Position numbers and translations under genes: made by a program | Notes under the pieces: generated by a model | The model's input: the letters and a program-made list of their open reading frames with translations, nothing else | Told to the model about the DNA's origin: nothing | Databases searched by the model: none | Shown: positions 8,665 through 18,912 of the stretch, piece after piece | Layout: every line of letters starts with the position of its first letter | How positions within the stretch are numbered: the first letter of the stretch is position 1 | Assembly: GCF_001563475.1 (NCBI RefSeq) | Contig: NZ_LPUT01000001.1 | Coordinates: forward strand, 534,306 to 598,305 | Direction of reading: 5' to 3' | DNA: 64,000 nt | Source of the DNA: Sporosarcina sp. HYO08 | GTDB lineage: Bacteria > Bacillota > Bacilli > Bacillales_A > Planococcaceae

Positions 8665-10704
8665 TTGCAAAACGTTCTCATCATCGGAGCAGGGACAGGT
8701 GGTTCGATCATACTAGATCTTGTCTTAAAGTTAGACGATATGAAGATCAAGGCAATTGTCGATACGGATCTATCAGCGCCCGGTATCCAAAAGGCAAAAG
8801 AGATAGGATTGCAGTATGGTGTGAATTGGGAACCTTTCATCACCCCCGATTTGCACATCATTTTTGATGTGACAGGGGATGCGCTTGTATTCGAACGCTT
8901 ATTGCAGGCAAGACCCCAAAATACTGTCGTCATTCCAGGATCGGTTGCGACTCTCCTTGTTCGGCTTCTAAGAGAGAATGATACATATATAAGTAGAATA
9001 CATGCAGAAATGCATAAACAACGGATGGTTTTCGACTCGATCGAAGAAGGTATGGTCGGCATTAATGAAGACGGAGTTGTTGATTTTTTTAACGAAAGCG
9101 CTTCCAAGATGATTGGTATTCCGTTGGCGCAAGCGATCGGCAGACCTATTACAGAAGTGATTCCAACGACCGAGCTGCCAAGAGTTTTGGAAATGGGCAG
9201 AGCGGAAGTCAATCAGGAGCTAGTGCTCGGCAATGGGCTGAAAATTGTCACATCCCGTTATCCATTAATCGGTCGGGACGATCAAGTCATTGGCGCTTTC
9301 GCGGTATTTAAGGACATTTCAGAAGTTGTATCGTTAGCGGAAGAAATTACGGATTTGAAACAAGTGAAGCGAATGCTGGAAGCGATTATTTATTCTAGCG
9401 ATGATGCCATTTCAGTTGTGGATGACAAAGGAAATGGTGTGCTCGTCAATCCCGCCTATTCCCGACTTACTGGACTTTCCGAAGAAGAGGTGATTGGAAA
9501 GCCTGCCACGACGGATATTAACGAAGGCGAAAGTATTCATATGAAAGTACTAAAAACGCGTAAGCCTTATCGTGGCATTCATATGCGAGTCGGTGAAAAC
9601 AACCGGGAAGTGATCGTCAATGTTGCGCCCATTCTTGTTGATCATCAGCTTAAAGGAAGCGTTGGGGTCATCCATGATATTACGGAAATGCGTTCACTGA
9701 TGACAGCACTGGACCAGGCGAGAACAATCATTCGAAAGCTTGAAGCATCTTTTACGTTTGAAGATATTTATGGGGGAACGGCAGATACAGAATTTTCGAT
9801 TGAACAGGCGAAACTCGCTGCAAAATCCGATATTCCTGTTTTGCTGCGGGGAGAATCTGGTACTGGAAAAGAATTGTACGCCCATGCCATTCATAGTGAA
9901 GGCGATCGAAGATTTAACAAGTTTGTCCGGGTCAATTGTGCAGCATTAGATCCAGCGACAGCCGAAAAAGAAATTTTTGGTCAGGAAATGCCAGATTCGA
10001 AATTTGGCAATCTGATCGAACAGCAAGGCCTCTTTGAAGAAACGAAAAATGGTACTTTGTTTTTAGATGAAATCATTGAACTCCCCCAACATGTCCAAGA
10101 AAAGCTTGTCAATTATTTGAAGGTAGGCACGATCATTCGAATTGGCGGTGTGGAATCAATCCGGCCATCTGTTCGAATTATTGCTGCTACTTCTCAAAAC
10201 TTGGAGAAGGCAATGTTGGAAGGCCGTTTTAACGAAGAGTTATACTACATGTTAAATCGAATGGCGATTCAAATGGTGCCGCTTCGCGAGCGGAAAACGG
10301 ATATTCCAGCGATTGTTGGGCATCTTTTAATCAAACTAAACCAAGAGTTTGGCATGACCATTGAAAAGTTGACCGACGATGCCATCCATCGTCTTCAGCA
10401 ATATGAGTGGCCCGGCAATATGCGCGAGTTAGAAAATGTCTTAAGCCGCGCGATGATTTACATGGGTTCCGGCGAATCAGTACTCGGTTTGGAGGATATC
10501 CTAAAATCTTTTGCATCAAAAGATGGGGAAAAACGAACGCTTCCAGAAAAAAGCACGCTTGCTTCCATGATGGACGATTATGAAAAATCCATACTTGAAA
10601 CGGCATTGCGTGAAAATGAGGGCAATAAATCGTTAGCCGCCAATCGACTGGGGATTTCGCTTCGATCGCTTTATTATAAACTAGAAAAATATGATTTAGA
10701 CTAA
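8665..10704 (+). CDS. bkdR: BkdR-like AAA+ regulator of branched-chain amino acid breakdown, GAFTGA loop missing
   Basis: The protein has 679 residues. An N-terminal Rossmann-like segment carries a glycine-rich motif (IGAGTGGS, residues 7-14). Two PAS-type sensor regions follow (about 115-220 and 235-345), then an AAA+ domain with Walker A GESGTGKE near 395 and Walker B TLFLDE near 465, and a Fis-type HTH at the C-terminus (about 650-676). In sigma-54 activators ELFGHEKGAFTGA lies between the Walker motifs. Here that place reads EIFGQEMPDSKFGNLI, so the sigma-54 contact loop is absent. Only 23 bp separate it from ptb. The start is TTG at 8665 after GAAGGGAA. Confidence 0.9.
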   Translation: MQNVLIIGAGTGGSIILDLVLKLDDMKIKAIVDTDLSAPGIQKAKEIGLQYGVNWEPFITPDLHIIFDVTGDALVFERLLQARPQNTVVIPGSVATLLVRLLRENDTYISRIHAEMHKQRMVFDSIEEGMVGINEDGVVDFFNESASKMIGIPLAQAIGRPITEVIPTTELPRVLEMGRAEVNQELVLGNGLKIVTSRYPLIGRDDQVIGAFAVFKDISEVVSLAEEITDLKQVKRMLEAIIYSSDDAISVVDDKGNGVLVNPAYSRLTGLSEEEVIGKPATTDINEGESIHMKVLKTRKPYRGIHMRVGENNREVIVNVAPILVDHQLKGSVGVIHDITEMRSLMTALDQARTIIRKLEASFTFEDIYGGTADTEFSIEQAKLAAKSDIPVLLRGESGTGKELYAHAIHSEGDRRFNKFVRVNCAALDPATAEKEIFGQEMPDSKFGNLIEQQGLFEETKNGTLFLDEIIELPQHVQEKLVNYLKVGTIIRIGGVESIRPSVRIIAATSQNLEKAMLEGRFNEELYYMLNRMAIQMVPLRERKTDIPAIVGHLLIKLNQEFGMTIEKLTDDAIHRLQQYEWPGNMRELENVLSRAMIYMGSGESVLGLEDILKSFASKDGEKRTLPEKSTLASMMDDYEKSILETALRENEGNKSLAANRLGISLRSLYYKLEKYDLD

Positions 10705-10727
10705 TAGATTTTACTTGGAGGTATAGC

Positions 10728-11651
10728 ATGAGTTTATTAGATCAATTACTTAAACAATCTAGGTTACAACATAAGCCTGTTGTTGCGGTTGCGGCTGCTG
10801 CGGATAAAGCAGTGTTGGAAGCAGTGCAAAAGGCAATCGAAGAAAACATCGGTTCTTTTCTATTATTTGACGATGAATCGAAGCTTCAGGAGCTATTGTC
10901 AGCGCATTTTCCTTCTTTAACTAATGATGCAAATATCCGCATTCATCATACAGAAAACATGACACACTCGGCCGCTGAAGCTGTGAAAGCGGTATCGAGC
11001 GGTGAAGCGCATGTGTTAATGAAAGGAAATGTGGCGTCAACAATCATTTTAAAAGAAGTTTTACACAAAGAGTACGGTTTACGGTCTGGAAAAGTGCTTT
11101 CGCATGTTGCTGCTTTTGAAATGCCAGGCTATGAGCGTCTTCTTTTCGTAACAGATGCTGCGATGAACATTGCCCCGAATTTAACGGAAAAAGTACAAAT
11201 TGTAGAAAATGCAGTGGCAACTGCACATGCTTGTGGTGTTACAAATCCGATCGTCGCACCGCTTGCTGCTGTTGAATCTGTGAATGCTGCGATGGAGGCG
11301 ACGATCGATGCGGCCGCACTCGCTGTTATGAACAAGCGGGGGCAAATTGCCGGTTGCACCATTGAAGGACCGCTTGCACTCGATAATGCGATTTCACCGA
11401 GAGCCGCTAAGCAAAAAGGCATTGAAAGCGAAGTAGCGGGACGTGCGGATATTTTAGTGCCGCCGACCATTGAAGCGGCCAATATTCTTTACAAATCCTT
11501 CATGTACTTCGGAAACGCAAAAGTCGGTGCCATTATTCAAGGCGCGGCAGCACCCATCGTATTAACGTCTAGGGCGGATAGTGCAGAAAGTAAATACTAC
11601 TCGCTCGGACTGGCCATATTAACAGCGAAGACGGCAAACGATCAAGGTTAA
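10728..11651 (+). CDS. ptb: Phosphate butyryltransferase
   Basis: It converts butyryl-CoA or branched acyl-CoA plus phosphate to the acyl phosphate and CoA, feeding butyrate kinase. It is a 307-residue member of the phosphate acetyl/butyryl transferase family, with conserved HVLMKGNVAST near residue 90 and a C-terminal PIVLTSRADS motif. The start is ATG after GGAGG. It is the second gene of the bkd operon, 23 bp after bkdR, which leaves no room for a -24/-12 promoter between them. Confidence 0.95.
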   Translation: MSLLDQLLKQSRLQHKPVVAVAAAADKAVLEAVQKAIEENIGSFLLFDDESKLQELLSAHFPSLTNDANIRIHHTENMTHSAAEAVKAVSSGEAHVLMKGNVASTIILKEVLHKEYGLRSGKVLSHVAAFEMPGYERLLFVTDAAMNIAPNLTEKVQIVENAVATAHACGVTNPIVAPLAAVESVNAAMEATIDAAALAVMNKRGQIAGCTIEGPLALDNAISPRAAKQKGIESEVAGRADILVPPTIEAANILYKSFMYFGNAKVGAIIQGAAAPIVLTSRADSAESKYYSLGLAILTAKTANDQG

Positions 11652-11696
11652 CAAAAAAATAGTAACGACTAAACAGACACCAAGGAGGAAACAGCA

Positions 11697-12800
11697 ATGG
11701 AAATTTTTAAGTATATGGACAAATATGATTACGAGCAATTGGTGATTTGTAACGATAAAGCATCAGGTTTAAAGGCAATTATTGCCATTCACGATACAAC
11801 GCTTGGACCGGCACTTGGCGGCGCGCGCATGTGGACATACGACAGTGAAGAAGAAGCGATTGAAGATGCGCTAAGACTTGCTCGAGGCATGACGTATAAA
11901 AATGCTGCCGCTGGATTAAATCTTGGCGGTGGGAAAGCAGTCATTATCGGCGATCCGAAAAAAGATAAAAATGATGAAATGTTCCGTGCGTTCGGTCGTT
12001 TCATTGAAGGGTTAAACGGTCGCTATATTACAGCAGAGGATGTTGGAACGACGGAATTTGATATGGATCTAATTAATCTCGAAACGGATTATGTGACCGG
12101 TGTATCAGCTGGAGCTGGATCGTCGGGCAATCCTTCGCCTGTTACTGCTTACGGCATTTATCTCGGGATGAAAGCAGCTGCCAAAGAAGCTTTTGGCACG
12201 GACTCATTAAAAGATAAAACGATCGCGGTACAAGGTGTTGGCCATGTTGCGTATACGCTTTGTGAGCATCTGCATGCAGAAGGCGCAAAACTAATCATAA
12301 CAGACATTAATGAAGAAGCCGTGCAGCGTGCAGTCAATGCATTTGGCGCAAAAGCAGTCGGCATCGGTGAAATTTATTCGCAGGAAGCAGATATTTTTGC
12401 CCCTTGTGCACTTGGCGCAATCATTAATGATGAAACGATTCCACAATTGAAAGTGAAAGTGATTGCAGGTTCTGCCAATAACCAGCTGAAAGATGCCGAA
12501 CATGGCGACAAGTTGCATGAAATGGGTATCGTGTATGCGCCTGACTATGTAATCAATTCCGGCGGTGTCATTAACGTTGCAGATGAATTAGATGGATATA
12601 ACCGCGAGCGTGCGATGAAGCGTGTAGAGGGCATTTACAATGCGCTTGAAAAGATCTTTGCCATTTCAAAAGAAAAAAATATTCCTACGCATATTGCTGC
12701 GGACCATTTAGCAGAAGAACGCATTGCACGCGTAGCAAAAACACGCAGTACATTTTTGCAAAAGGAAAAAAGTGTTCTATCCCGTAAAAATCAGCAGTAA
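11697..12800 (+). CDS. bcd: Leucine dehydrogenase
   Basis: NAD-dependent oxidative deamination of Leu, Ile and Val to the 2-oxo acids, which are substrates of the BKD complex. Catalytic Lys80 lies in LGGGKAV and Lys68 in GMTYKN. The NAD-binding Rossmann motif [13 protein letters not shown] has the GxGxxA form usual for this enzyme. The length of 367 residues is normal. The start ATG follows AAGGAGG. It is in the operon, 45 bp after ptb. Confidence 0.97.
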   Translation: MEIFKYMDKYDYEQLVICNDKASGLKAIIAIHDTTLGPALGGARMWTYDSEEEAIEDALRLARGMTYKNAAAGLNLGGGKAVIIGDPKKDKNDEMFRAFGRFIEGLNGRYITAEDVGTTEFDMDLINLETDYVTGVSAGAGSSGNPSPVTAYGIYLGMKAAAKEAFGTDSLKDKTIAVQGVGHVAYTLCEHLHAEGAKLIITDINEEAVQRAVNAFGAKAVGIGEIYSQEADIFAPCALGAIINDETIPQLKVKVIAGSANNQLKDAEHGDKLHEMGIVYAPDYVINSGGVINVADELDGYNRERAMKRVEGIYNALEKIFAISKEKNIPTHIAADHLAEERIARVAKTRSTFLQKEKSVLSRKNQQ

Positions 12801-12904
12801 GAACCCTCTGAAATCATGAGGGCAGGTTCACTTTATCCAATCGATTCTTACGAGGGGGGAGAGTTTCTCCTCCCGCGCATGATCGATATGGGGGAGGTAT
12901 TCAT

Positions 12905-14023
12905 GTGCAAAACACATCATTCCGCATCCTGGCGATCAATCCAGGATCCACATCAACAAAAATCGGTGTCTTTGAAGGAAAAAAGCTGTTGATGGAAAAG
13001 ACATTACGTCATTCATCTGAAGAAATTGCGCGCTTCTCTTCTATCATCGATCAACATCCTTTTCGTAAACAGACCATTCTTGAAACACTTGAAAAAGAAG
13101 GTATTAACATTTCCAAGCTGTCCGCTGTTTGCGGGAGAGGCGGACTGCTTCGTCCAATTGAAGGCGGTACATATGCCGTAAACGAAGCAATGCTGCAAGA
13201 CTTGAAAAAAGGGTACGCGGGACAGCACGCATCGAATCTTGGCGGGATTTTAGCGAACGAAATTGCGAAGGGGCTTAATATTCCGGCCTATATTGTCGAT
13301 CCTGTCGTCGTCGATGAGCTTGCACCGATTGCCCGTCTTTCTGGTGTTGCTTCCATTGACCGGCTGTCTATTTTCCACGCATTAAACCAAAAAGCCGTTG
13401 CGAGACGATTCGCCAAACAAATTGGCAAGAGGTACAAAGAACTCCGTCTCATTGTCACGCATATGGGCGGCGGGATTACGATCGGTGCGCACGAATATGG
13501 AAAAGTGATCGACGTCAATAATGGGCTTCATGGCGATGGACCATTCAGTCCCGAGCGAGCAGGTACGGTTCCTGCTGGTGCGCTCGTTGACCTTAGTTTT
13601 TCGGGGGATTTGTATCGTGACGAAGTCATGAAATTACTTGTCGGCCGCGGCGGACTTGTTGGTTACTTAGGGACAAACGATGCTGTTCGTGTGGAGAAAA
13701 TGATAGAACAAGGAAATGAAGAAGCGAAACTGGTTTATGATGCAATGGCTTATCAAATAGCAAAAGAAATCGGCAGTGCTGCTGCTGTTCTAAAAGGTCA
13801 AGTAGACGCCATTATTTTAACGGGCGGTCTTGCGTACGGCAAAGAATTTATCAAAAATATTTCCAATCGAATTGATTGGATTTCAGATATTATTGTCTAT
13901 CCGGGTGAAGATGAATTGCAAGCACTTGCAGAAGGCGCAATCCGCGTCTTGTCTGGCGAAGAAGACGCTAAAAACTATCCATCTGAACTAGGATTGAAGG
14001 AGGCAAAATCGTATGGCACGTGA
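12905..14023 (+). CDS. buk: Butyrate kinase / branched-chain fatty acid kinase
   Basis: An ASKHA-family kinase of 372 residues that makes ATP from butyryl phosphate or branched acyl phosphates. The N-terminal phosphate-binding motif [15 protein letters not shown] and the later [13 protein letters not shown] and [12 protein letters not shown] motifs are present. The start is GTG at 12905 after GGGGGAGG; an overlapping ATG is in another frame. It lies 104 bp after bcd. The end overlaps lpdV by 11 nt, so the two are coupled. Together with ptb it provides substrate-level phosphorylation. Confidence 0.95.
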   Translation: MQNTSFRILAINPGSTSTKIGVFEGKKLLMEKTLRHSSEEIARFSSIIDQHPFRKQTILETLEKEGINISKLSAVCGRGGLLRPIEGGTYAVNEAMLQDLKKGYAGQHASNLGGILANEIAKGLNIPAYIVDPVVVDELAPIARLSGVASIDRLSIFHALNQKAVARRFAKQIGKRYKELRLIVTHMGGGITIGAHEYGKVIDVNNGLHGDGPFSPERAGTVPAGALVDLSFSGDLYRDEVMKLLVGRGGLVGYLGTNDAVRVEKMIEQGNEEAKLVYDAMAYQIAKEIGSAAAVLKGQVDAIILTGGLAYGKEFIKNISNRIDWISDIIVYPGEDELQALAEGAIRVLSGEEDAKNYPSELGLKEAKSYGT

Positions 14024-15440
14024 ATATGACGTAGTCATTTTAGGCGGAGGAACGGGCGGCTATGTCGCTGCGATCCGTGCTGCACAATTGGGGTTGAAAA
14101 CGGCTCTTGTAGAAAAAGAGAAACTAGGAGGTACATGTCTCCATAAGGGATGTATTCCGAGTAAAGCATTGCTGAAAAGTGCCGAAGTGTACGATACAGC
14201 TAAAAATCAAGCTGAACAGTTCGGGGTCAACGTAAAAGATGTGACGCTCGATTTTAGCCGTGTACAAGAAAGAAAAAGCGGCATTATTAAACAGCTGCAT
14301 AACGGTGTCACTGCGCTTATGAAAAAAGGCAAGATTGACGTATTTGAAGGAACAGGCCGAATGCTAGGCCCCTCTATTTTCTCGCCAATGCCTGGAACCA
14401 TTTCTGTTGAAATGAACAACGGTGATGAAAACGAAATGCTTGTTTTGAAAAACTTGATCCTGGCAACTGGCTCCAGGCCACGTACGCTGCTAGGAGTAGA
14501 CATAGATGAAGAACAAATTTTATCATCAGATGGTGCGTTGTCTATGGAAACGTTGCCAACATCCATGCTCATTGTCGGCGGCGGTGTCATCGGCATTGAA
14601 TGGGCATCCCTGTTGAATGATTTTGGGGTAGAGGTAACCGTCTTAGAATACGCGGACCGTATCATCCCGACAGAAGATGAAGATATTTCTAAGGAAATGA
14701 AAAAACTTCTTTCCAAAAAAGGCATTACATTTGTCACTGGTGCAAAAGTGATTGCTGATTCACTATCTAAAATGAGAGATTCTATTACGATATCAGCAGA
14801 GATCAACGGCGAGCAAAAATCATTTACGGCAGAAAAGATGCTGGTCTCAGTCGGTCGAGAAGCAAATGTAGAAGGCATCGGCATTGAAAACACGGAAATT
14901 GAAGTGAAAGATAGCGTCATTCAAGTGAGACCGACGTTCCAAACGAAAGAACATCATATTTACGCAATTGGTGATTGTATTGGCGGGCTGCAGCTTGCGC
15001 ATGTCGCTTCCCATGAGGGCATTGCAGCAGTTGAACATATCGCAGGCATTCAAAATGAACCAATCGACTATACGAAAATCTCCCGCTGTATTTACTCAAG
15101 TCCGGAAGCTTCTAGTGTTGGACTGACAGAGCAACAAGCGAAAGCGCAAGGCTTTGATGTGAAAGTAGGTAAATTTCCATTTATGGCGATTGGAAAAGCG
15201 CTTGTGAACGGAAATTCAGATGGATTTGTAAAAATCGTTGCGGACAAAGAAACAGATGATATTCTCGGGGTCCACATGATCGGGTCGCACGTGACAGACC
15301 TTATTTCTGAGGCAGGTCTTGCGATGGTGCTCGATGCAACGCCGTGGGAAATCGCTACAACAATCCATCCGCATCCGTCACTTTCTGAAGTTATGGGTGA
15401 AGCTGCTTTAGCTGTTGAGGGTATCGCAATACACATGTAA
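14013..15440 (+). CDS. lpdV: Dihydrolipoyl dehydrogenase (E3) of the BKD complex
   Basis: A flavoprotein that reoxidises the lipoyl group of BkdB and reduces NAD. The FAD-binding GGGTGG is at residues 11-16, the redox disulfide Cys42/Cys47 is in CLHKGC, an NAD-binding [10 protein letters not shown] lies mid-protein, and the catalytic His sits in HPHPSLSE near the C-terminus. The 475 residues are normal. The start ATG lies inside the end of buk, after AAGGAGG. Its place in the operon marks it as the dedicated BKD E3 rather than the pyruvate complex E3. Confidence 0.96.
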   Translation: MAREYDVVILGGGTGGYVAAIRAAQLGLKTALVEKEKLGGTCLHKGCIPSKALLKSAEVYDTAKNQAEQFGVNVKDVTLDFSRVQERKSGIIKQLHNGVTALMKKGKIDVFEGTGRMLGPSIFSPMPGTISVEMNNGDENEMLVLKNLILATGSRPRTLLGVDIDEEQILSSDGALSMETLPTSMLIVGGGVIGIEWASLLNDFGVEVTVLEYADRIIPTEDEDISKEMKKLLSKKGITFVTGAKVIADSLSKMRDSITISAEINGEQKSFTAEKMLVSVGREANVEGIGIENTEIEVKDSVIQVRPTFQTKEHHIYAIGDCIGGLQLAHVASHEGIAAVEHIAGIQNEPIDYTKISRCIYSSPEASSVGLTEQQAKAQGFDVKVGKFPFMAIGKALVNGNSDGFVKIVADKETDDILGVHMIGSHVTDLISEAGLAMVLDATPWEIATTIHPHPSLSEVMGEAALAVEGIAIHM

Positions 15441-15471
15441 CTATAGAACTTTTTAAAGGGGGATTATGCAC

Positions 15472-16479
15472 ATGACTCAAACACGTCATGAGAAACTTGG
15501 TTTAACAAATGAGGATGTTTTGCACATTTATCAAACGATGTTAATGGCTCGCCGCATTGACGAGCGGATGTGGTTATTAAACCGTGCAGGAAAAATTCCA
15601 TTCGTCGTATCCTGTCAAGGACAAGAAGCGGCACAAGTGGGTGCAGCTTATGCACTCGATAACGACAAAGACTGGATCGCGCCATATTACCGAGACATGG
15701 GCGTTGTCCTGCATTTTGGCATGACCGCAAAAGACTTAATGCTGTCAGCGTTTGCGAAAGCCGAAGATCCGAATTCAGGCGGACGTCAAATGCCCGGCCA
15801 TTTCGGTCAGCGGAAAAATCGTATTTTAACAGGATCATCCCCTGTCACGACACAATTGCCGCATGCAGTCGGCGTTGCACTTGCCGCTAAAATGCGGGGG
15901 GAAGATTTTATCACGTTTGTGACGCTTGGGGAAGGTTCTTCCAACCAAGGCGACTTCCACGAAGGCATGAACTTTGCAGGTGTTCATAAGCTTCCGACAG
16001 TTGTTATGGTTGAAAATAACAAATATGCCATTTCAGTACCTGTTGACAAACAACTGGCTTGCGAAAATGTTTCAGATCGCGCAATTGGCTACGGCATGCC
16101 GGGTGTGACTGTTGACGGTACAGATCCGCTCGCTGTGTATGAAGCGATGAAAACGGCTGCAGATCGTGCACGAAGCGGCGAAGGTCCAAGCCTAGTGGAA
16201 GCAATCTGCTATCGCTTAACAGCACACTCATCAGATGACGATCATCGTCAATATCGTGATGCAGAAGAATTGGAAAACGAAAAACAATTTGACCCGCTGC
16301 CGAAATTTGCAGCTTATTTAAAAGAAGTGGGCGTCCTAACAGAAGAACTAGAAAAAGAAATGGACGAAGCGATTATGAAAGAAGTAAACGAAGCAACGGA
16401 ATATGCGGAAAGTGCACCATACGCTGCGCCTGAATCGGCACTTCTTCATGTCTACGCTGAAAAGGGGGAGAACGACTAA
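15472..16479 (+). CDS. bkdAA: 2-oxoisovalerate dehydrogenase E1 alpha subunit
   Basis: The TPP-dependent decarboxylase part of the branched-chain 2-oxo acid dehydrogenase. The TPP motif begins GEGSSNQGDFHEG and ends ENNKYAIS. The conserved GGRQMPGHFG is also present. The ATG at 15472 is preferred over that at 15466, because the AAAGGGGGA site is then about 8 nt away and the N-terminus matches relatives (MxxxRHxxLGLT). The stop overlaps the bkdAB start by one base. Confidence 0.95.
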   Translation: MTQTRHEKLGLTNEDVLHIYQTMLMARRIDERMWLLNRAGKIPFVVSCQGQEAAQVGAAYALDNDKDWIAPYYRDMGVVLHFGMTAKDLMLSAFAKAEDPNSGGRQMPGHFGQRKNRILTGSSPVTTQLPHAVGVALAAKMRGEDFITFVTLGEGSSNQGDFHEGMNFAGVHKLPTVVMVENNKYAISVPVDKQLACENVSDRAIGYGMPGVTVDGTDPLAVYEAMKTAADRARSGEGPSLVEAICYRLTAHSSDDDHRQYRDAEELENEKQFDPLPKFAAYLKEVGVLTEELEKEMDEAIMKEVNEATEYAESAPYAAPESALLHVYAEKGEND

Positions 16480-17462
16480 TGGCAGTCATGTCTTTTATTG
16501 ATGCGATTACGCTTGCGATGAAAGAAGAAATGGAACGAGACGACCGCGTTTTCGTTCTAGGGGAAGACGTTGGCCGTAAAGGCGGCGTTTTTAAAGCAAC
16601 GACAGGTCTTTACAATCAATTTGGTGAGTACCGTGCACTCGATACACCACTTGCAGAATCGGCGATCGCGGGTGTTGGGATTGGTGCCGCGATGTATGGC
16701 ATGCGTCCGATTGCAGAAATGCAGTTTGCAGACTTTATCATGCCTGCTGTTAACCAAATTGTGTCAGAAGCTGCAAAAATTCGTTATCGTTCCAATAATG
16801 ATTGGACGTGCCCAATTGTCGTTCGTGCCCCGTTCGGCGGCGGAGTGCACGGGGCCCTTTATCATTCACAATCCGTTGAATCGATGTTTAACAGTACGCC
16901 AGGTTTGAAAGTTGTTATTCCGTCTACGCCGTATGACGCGAAAGGTTTATTAAAAGCGGCGATTCGTGATGAAGACCCGGTATTATTCTTCGAACATAAA
17001 CGTGCTTACCGTCTCATTAAAGGCGAAGTGCCAACAGATGATTACGTACTCCCAATTGGTAAAGCAGATGTGAAACGTGAAGGGGAAGATATTACAATTA
17101 TTACGTATGGACTTTGCGTTCACTTTGCGTTGCAGGCGGCAGAACGTCTTGCGGAAGATGGTATTTCTGCGCATATTCTTGACTTGCGTACAGTATATCC
17201 GCTTGATCGTGAAGCAATTATTGAAGCGGCATCTAAAACAGGGAAAGTACTGCTTGTGACGGAAGATAACTTGGAAGGAAGCGTCATGAGTGAAGTGGCG
17301 GCGATTATTGCGGAACATTGTCTCTTTGAACTTGACGCACCGATCAAACGATTAGCAGGACCAGACATCCCGTCGATGCCGTATGCACCGACGATGGAGC
17401 GGTTCTTCATGATCAATCCAGACAAAGTCGAGCAAGCCGCACGCGAGCTTGCAGAGTTTTAA
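16479..17462 (+). CDS. bkdAB: 2-oxoisovalerate dehydrogenase E1 beta subunit
   Basis: The 327-residue partner of BkdAA, with a transketolase pyrimidine-binding fold and C-terminal domain. GEDVGRKGGVF lies near residue 28 and DTPLAESAIAGVGIGAA near 53-70, as in E1 beta proteins. The ATG shares a base with the bkdAA stop (TAATG), so the subunits are translated in step. The GGGGGAG ribosome site lies within bkdAA. Confidence 0.96.
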   Translation: MAVMSFIDAITLAMKEEMERDDRVFVLGEDVGRKGGVFKATTGLYNQFGEYRALDTPLAESAIAGVGIGAAMYGMRPIAEMQFADFIMPAVNQIVSEAAKIRYRSNNDWTCPIVVRAPFGGGVHGALYHSQSVESMFNSTPGLKVVIPSTPYDAKGLLKAAIRDEDPVLFFEHKRAYRLIKGEVPTDDYVLPIGKADVKREGEDITIITYGLCVHFALQAAERLAEDGISAHILDLRTVYPLDREAIIEAASKTGKVLLVTEDNLEGSVMSEVAAIIAEHCLFELDAPIKRLAGPDIPSMPYAPTMERFFMINPDKVEQAARELAEF

Positions 17463-17481
17463 GAGAAAGGAGGACGCTATC

Positions 17482-18783
17482 TTGGCGATTGAAAATATTT
17501 ACATGCCGAAACTCGGCGAAAGTGTTACAGAAGGTACGATTGAAAAATGGCTCGTCAAGCCGGGCGATCATGTGAACAAATATGATCCGCTTGCGGAAGT
17601 GAATACGGATAAAGTGACAGCGGAGGTGCCTTCTTCATTCGAAGGGACAATCGTTGAATTAGTCGCAAATGAAGGCGATACGCTGGAAGTCGGTGCGATT
17701 GTTTGTACGATTGAGACGGAAGGCGGCAGTATAGCAGCAGAACTGCCGGCAGCTGAAACGGTTGCACCCGAACAAGCAGAGGCAACACCGCAGCCGACTG
17801 CTCCTGTGAAACAAACAAAAGGGAAAGCAGCGGGACGCTTTTCACCTGCAGTGCTGAAAATGGCACAAGAACATGACATAGATCTTGCTCTAGTCGAAGG
17901 GACAGGACGCGATGGAAGAATTACGCGCAAAGATTTGCAAAAGCTGATTGACAGCGGCACCATTCCGACAGCACCAGAAGCCGAGCAAACAGAAGTCGTG
18001 GCACCTGTCCAACCCGCAGCGCAGACAATCGAAACTGCGCCAGCTCCAAAGCCGGCTGAACCGGTCAACGTTCCGACGATGGCGGGGGATGTTGAAATCC
18101 CGGTTTCTGGCGTACGCCGTGCCATCGCGAACAATATGCTTCGTTCGAAGCATGAAGCGCCGCACGCGTGGATGATGATTGAAGTCGACGTGACGAATCT
18201 TGTGAAACTACGTGACGGATTGAAAAATGATTTTAAACAAAAAGAAGGTTTCAATTTAACGTATTTCGCCTTTTTCGTTAAAGCTGTTTCCCAAGCATTG
18301 AAAGAATTCCCGATGATGAATTCCATGTGGGCGGGCGATAAAATTATCCAGAAAAAAGACATTAACATCTCAATTGCCGTTGCGAAGGAAGATTCTTTGT
18401 TCGTGCCAGTCATTCAACATGCCGATGATAAAACGATCAAAGGCATCGGCCGCGATATTCATGAACTTGCACAAAAAGTACGCACGGGCAAACTGACAAG
18501 TGCGGAAATGCAAGGCGGTACATTTACGGTGAATAATACTGGCTCTTTCGGTTCTGTTCAGTCGATGGGGATTATTAATTATCCGCAGGCCGCGATTTTG
18601 CAAGTCGAATCGATCGTTAAGCGTCCAGTTATTATTGACGGTATGATTGCAGTTCGTGATATGGTCAATCTTTGTCTATCACTCGATCACCGCGTGTTAG
18701 ATGGCCTTATTTGCGGTCAGTTCCTCGCGCGTGTGAAAGAAATCCTGGAAAATATGACAGCAGAAAATACCTCTGTTTATTAA
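17482..18783 (+). CDS. bkdB: Lipoamide acyltransferase (E2) of the BKD complex
   Basis: E2 moves the acyl group from E1 to CoA. A lipoyl domain (residues 1-80) has the lipoyl-lysine K44 in TDKVTAEVP. An Ala/Pro-rich linker follows, then a peripheral-subunit-binding domain (about 120-160), a second linker and the catalytic domain ending with DHRVLDG. TTG at 17482 is taken as the start: AAAGGAGG lies 8 nt upstream and the protein then begins MAIENIYMPKLGES. An earlier in-frame TTG at 17449 lies inside bkdAB. It is the last gene of the bkd operon. Confidence 0.96.
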   Translation: MAIENIYMPKLGESVTEGTIEKWLVKPGDHVNKYDPLAEVNTDKVTAEVPSSFEGTIVELVANEGDTLEVGAIVCTIETEGGSIAAELPAAETVAPEQAEATPQPTAPVKQTKGKAAGRFSPAVLKMAQEHDIDLALVEGTGRDGRITRKDLQKLIDSGTIPTAPEAEQTEVVAPVQPAAQTIETAPAPKPAEPVNVPTMAGDVEIPVSGVRRAIANNMLRSKHEAPHAWMMIEVDVTNLVKLRDGLKNDFKQKEGFNLTYFAFFVKAVSQALKEFPMMNSMWAGDKIIQKKDINISIAVAKEDSLFVPVIQHADDKTIKGIGRDIHELAQKVRTGKLTSAEMQGGTFTVNNTGSFGSVQSMGIINYPQAAILQVESIVKRPVIIDGMIAVRDMVNLCLSLDHRVLDGLICGQFLARVKEILENMTAENTSVY

Positions 18784-18797
18784 TTTATAAAAGTCTT

Positions 18798-18834
18798 GAA
18801 AGTCCCGTGCCGGTTAACTGGTTTCGGGACTTTC
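18798..18834 (+). terminator. Hairpin after bkdB, weak terminator
   Basis: GAAAGTCCCG (18798-18807) pairs perfectly with CGGGACTTTC (18825-18834), but the following bases are only moderately T-rich. Partial read-through into the mut genes is possible. Confidence 0.6.
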
Positions 18835-18912
18835 TAGCTTTCAACACGATTAAAAGTCATGTACTATAGATATATAGGAAACTGCTTCAAAAATGGGAGG
18901 GGAATGTCACCG

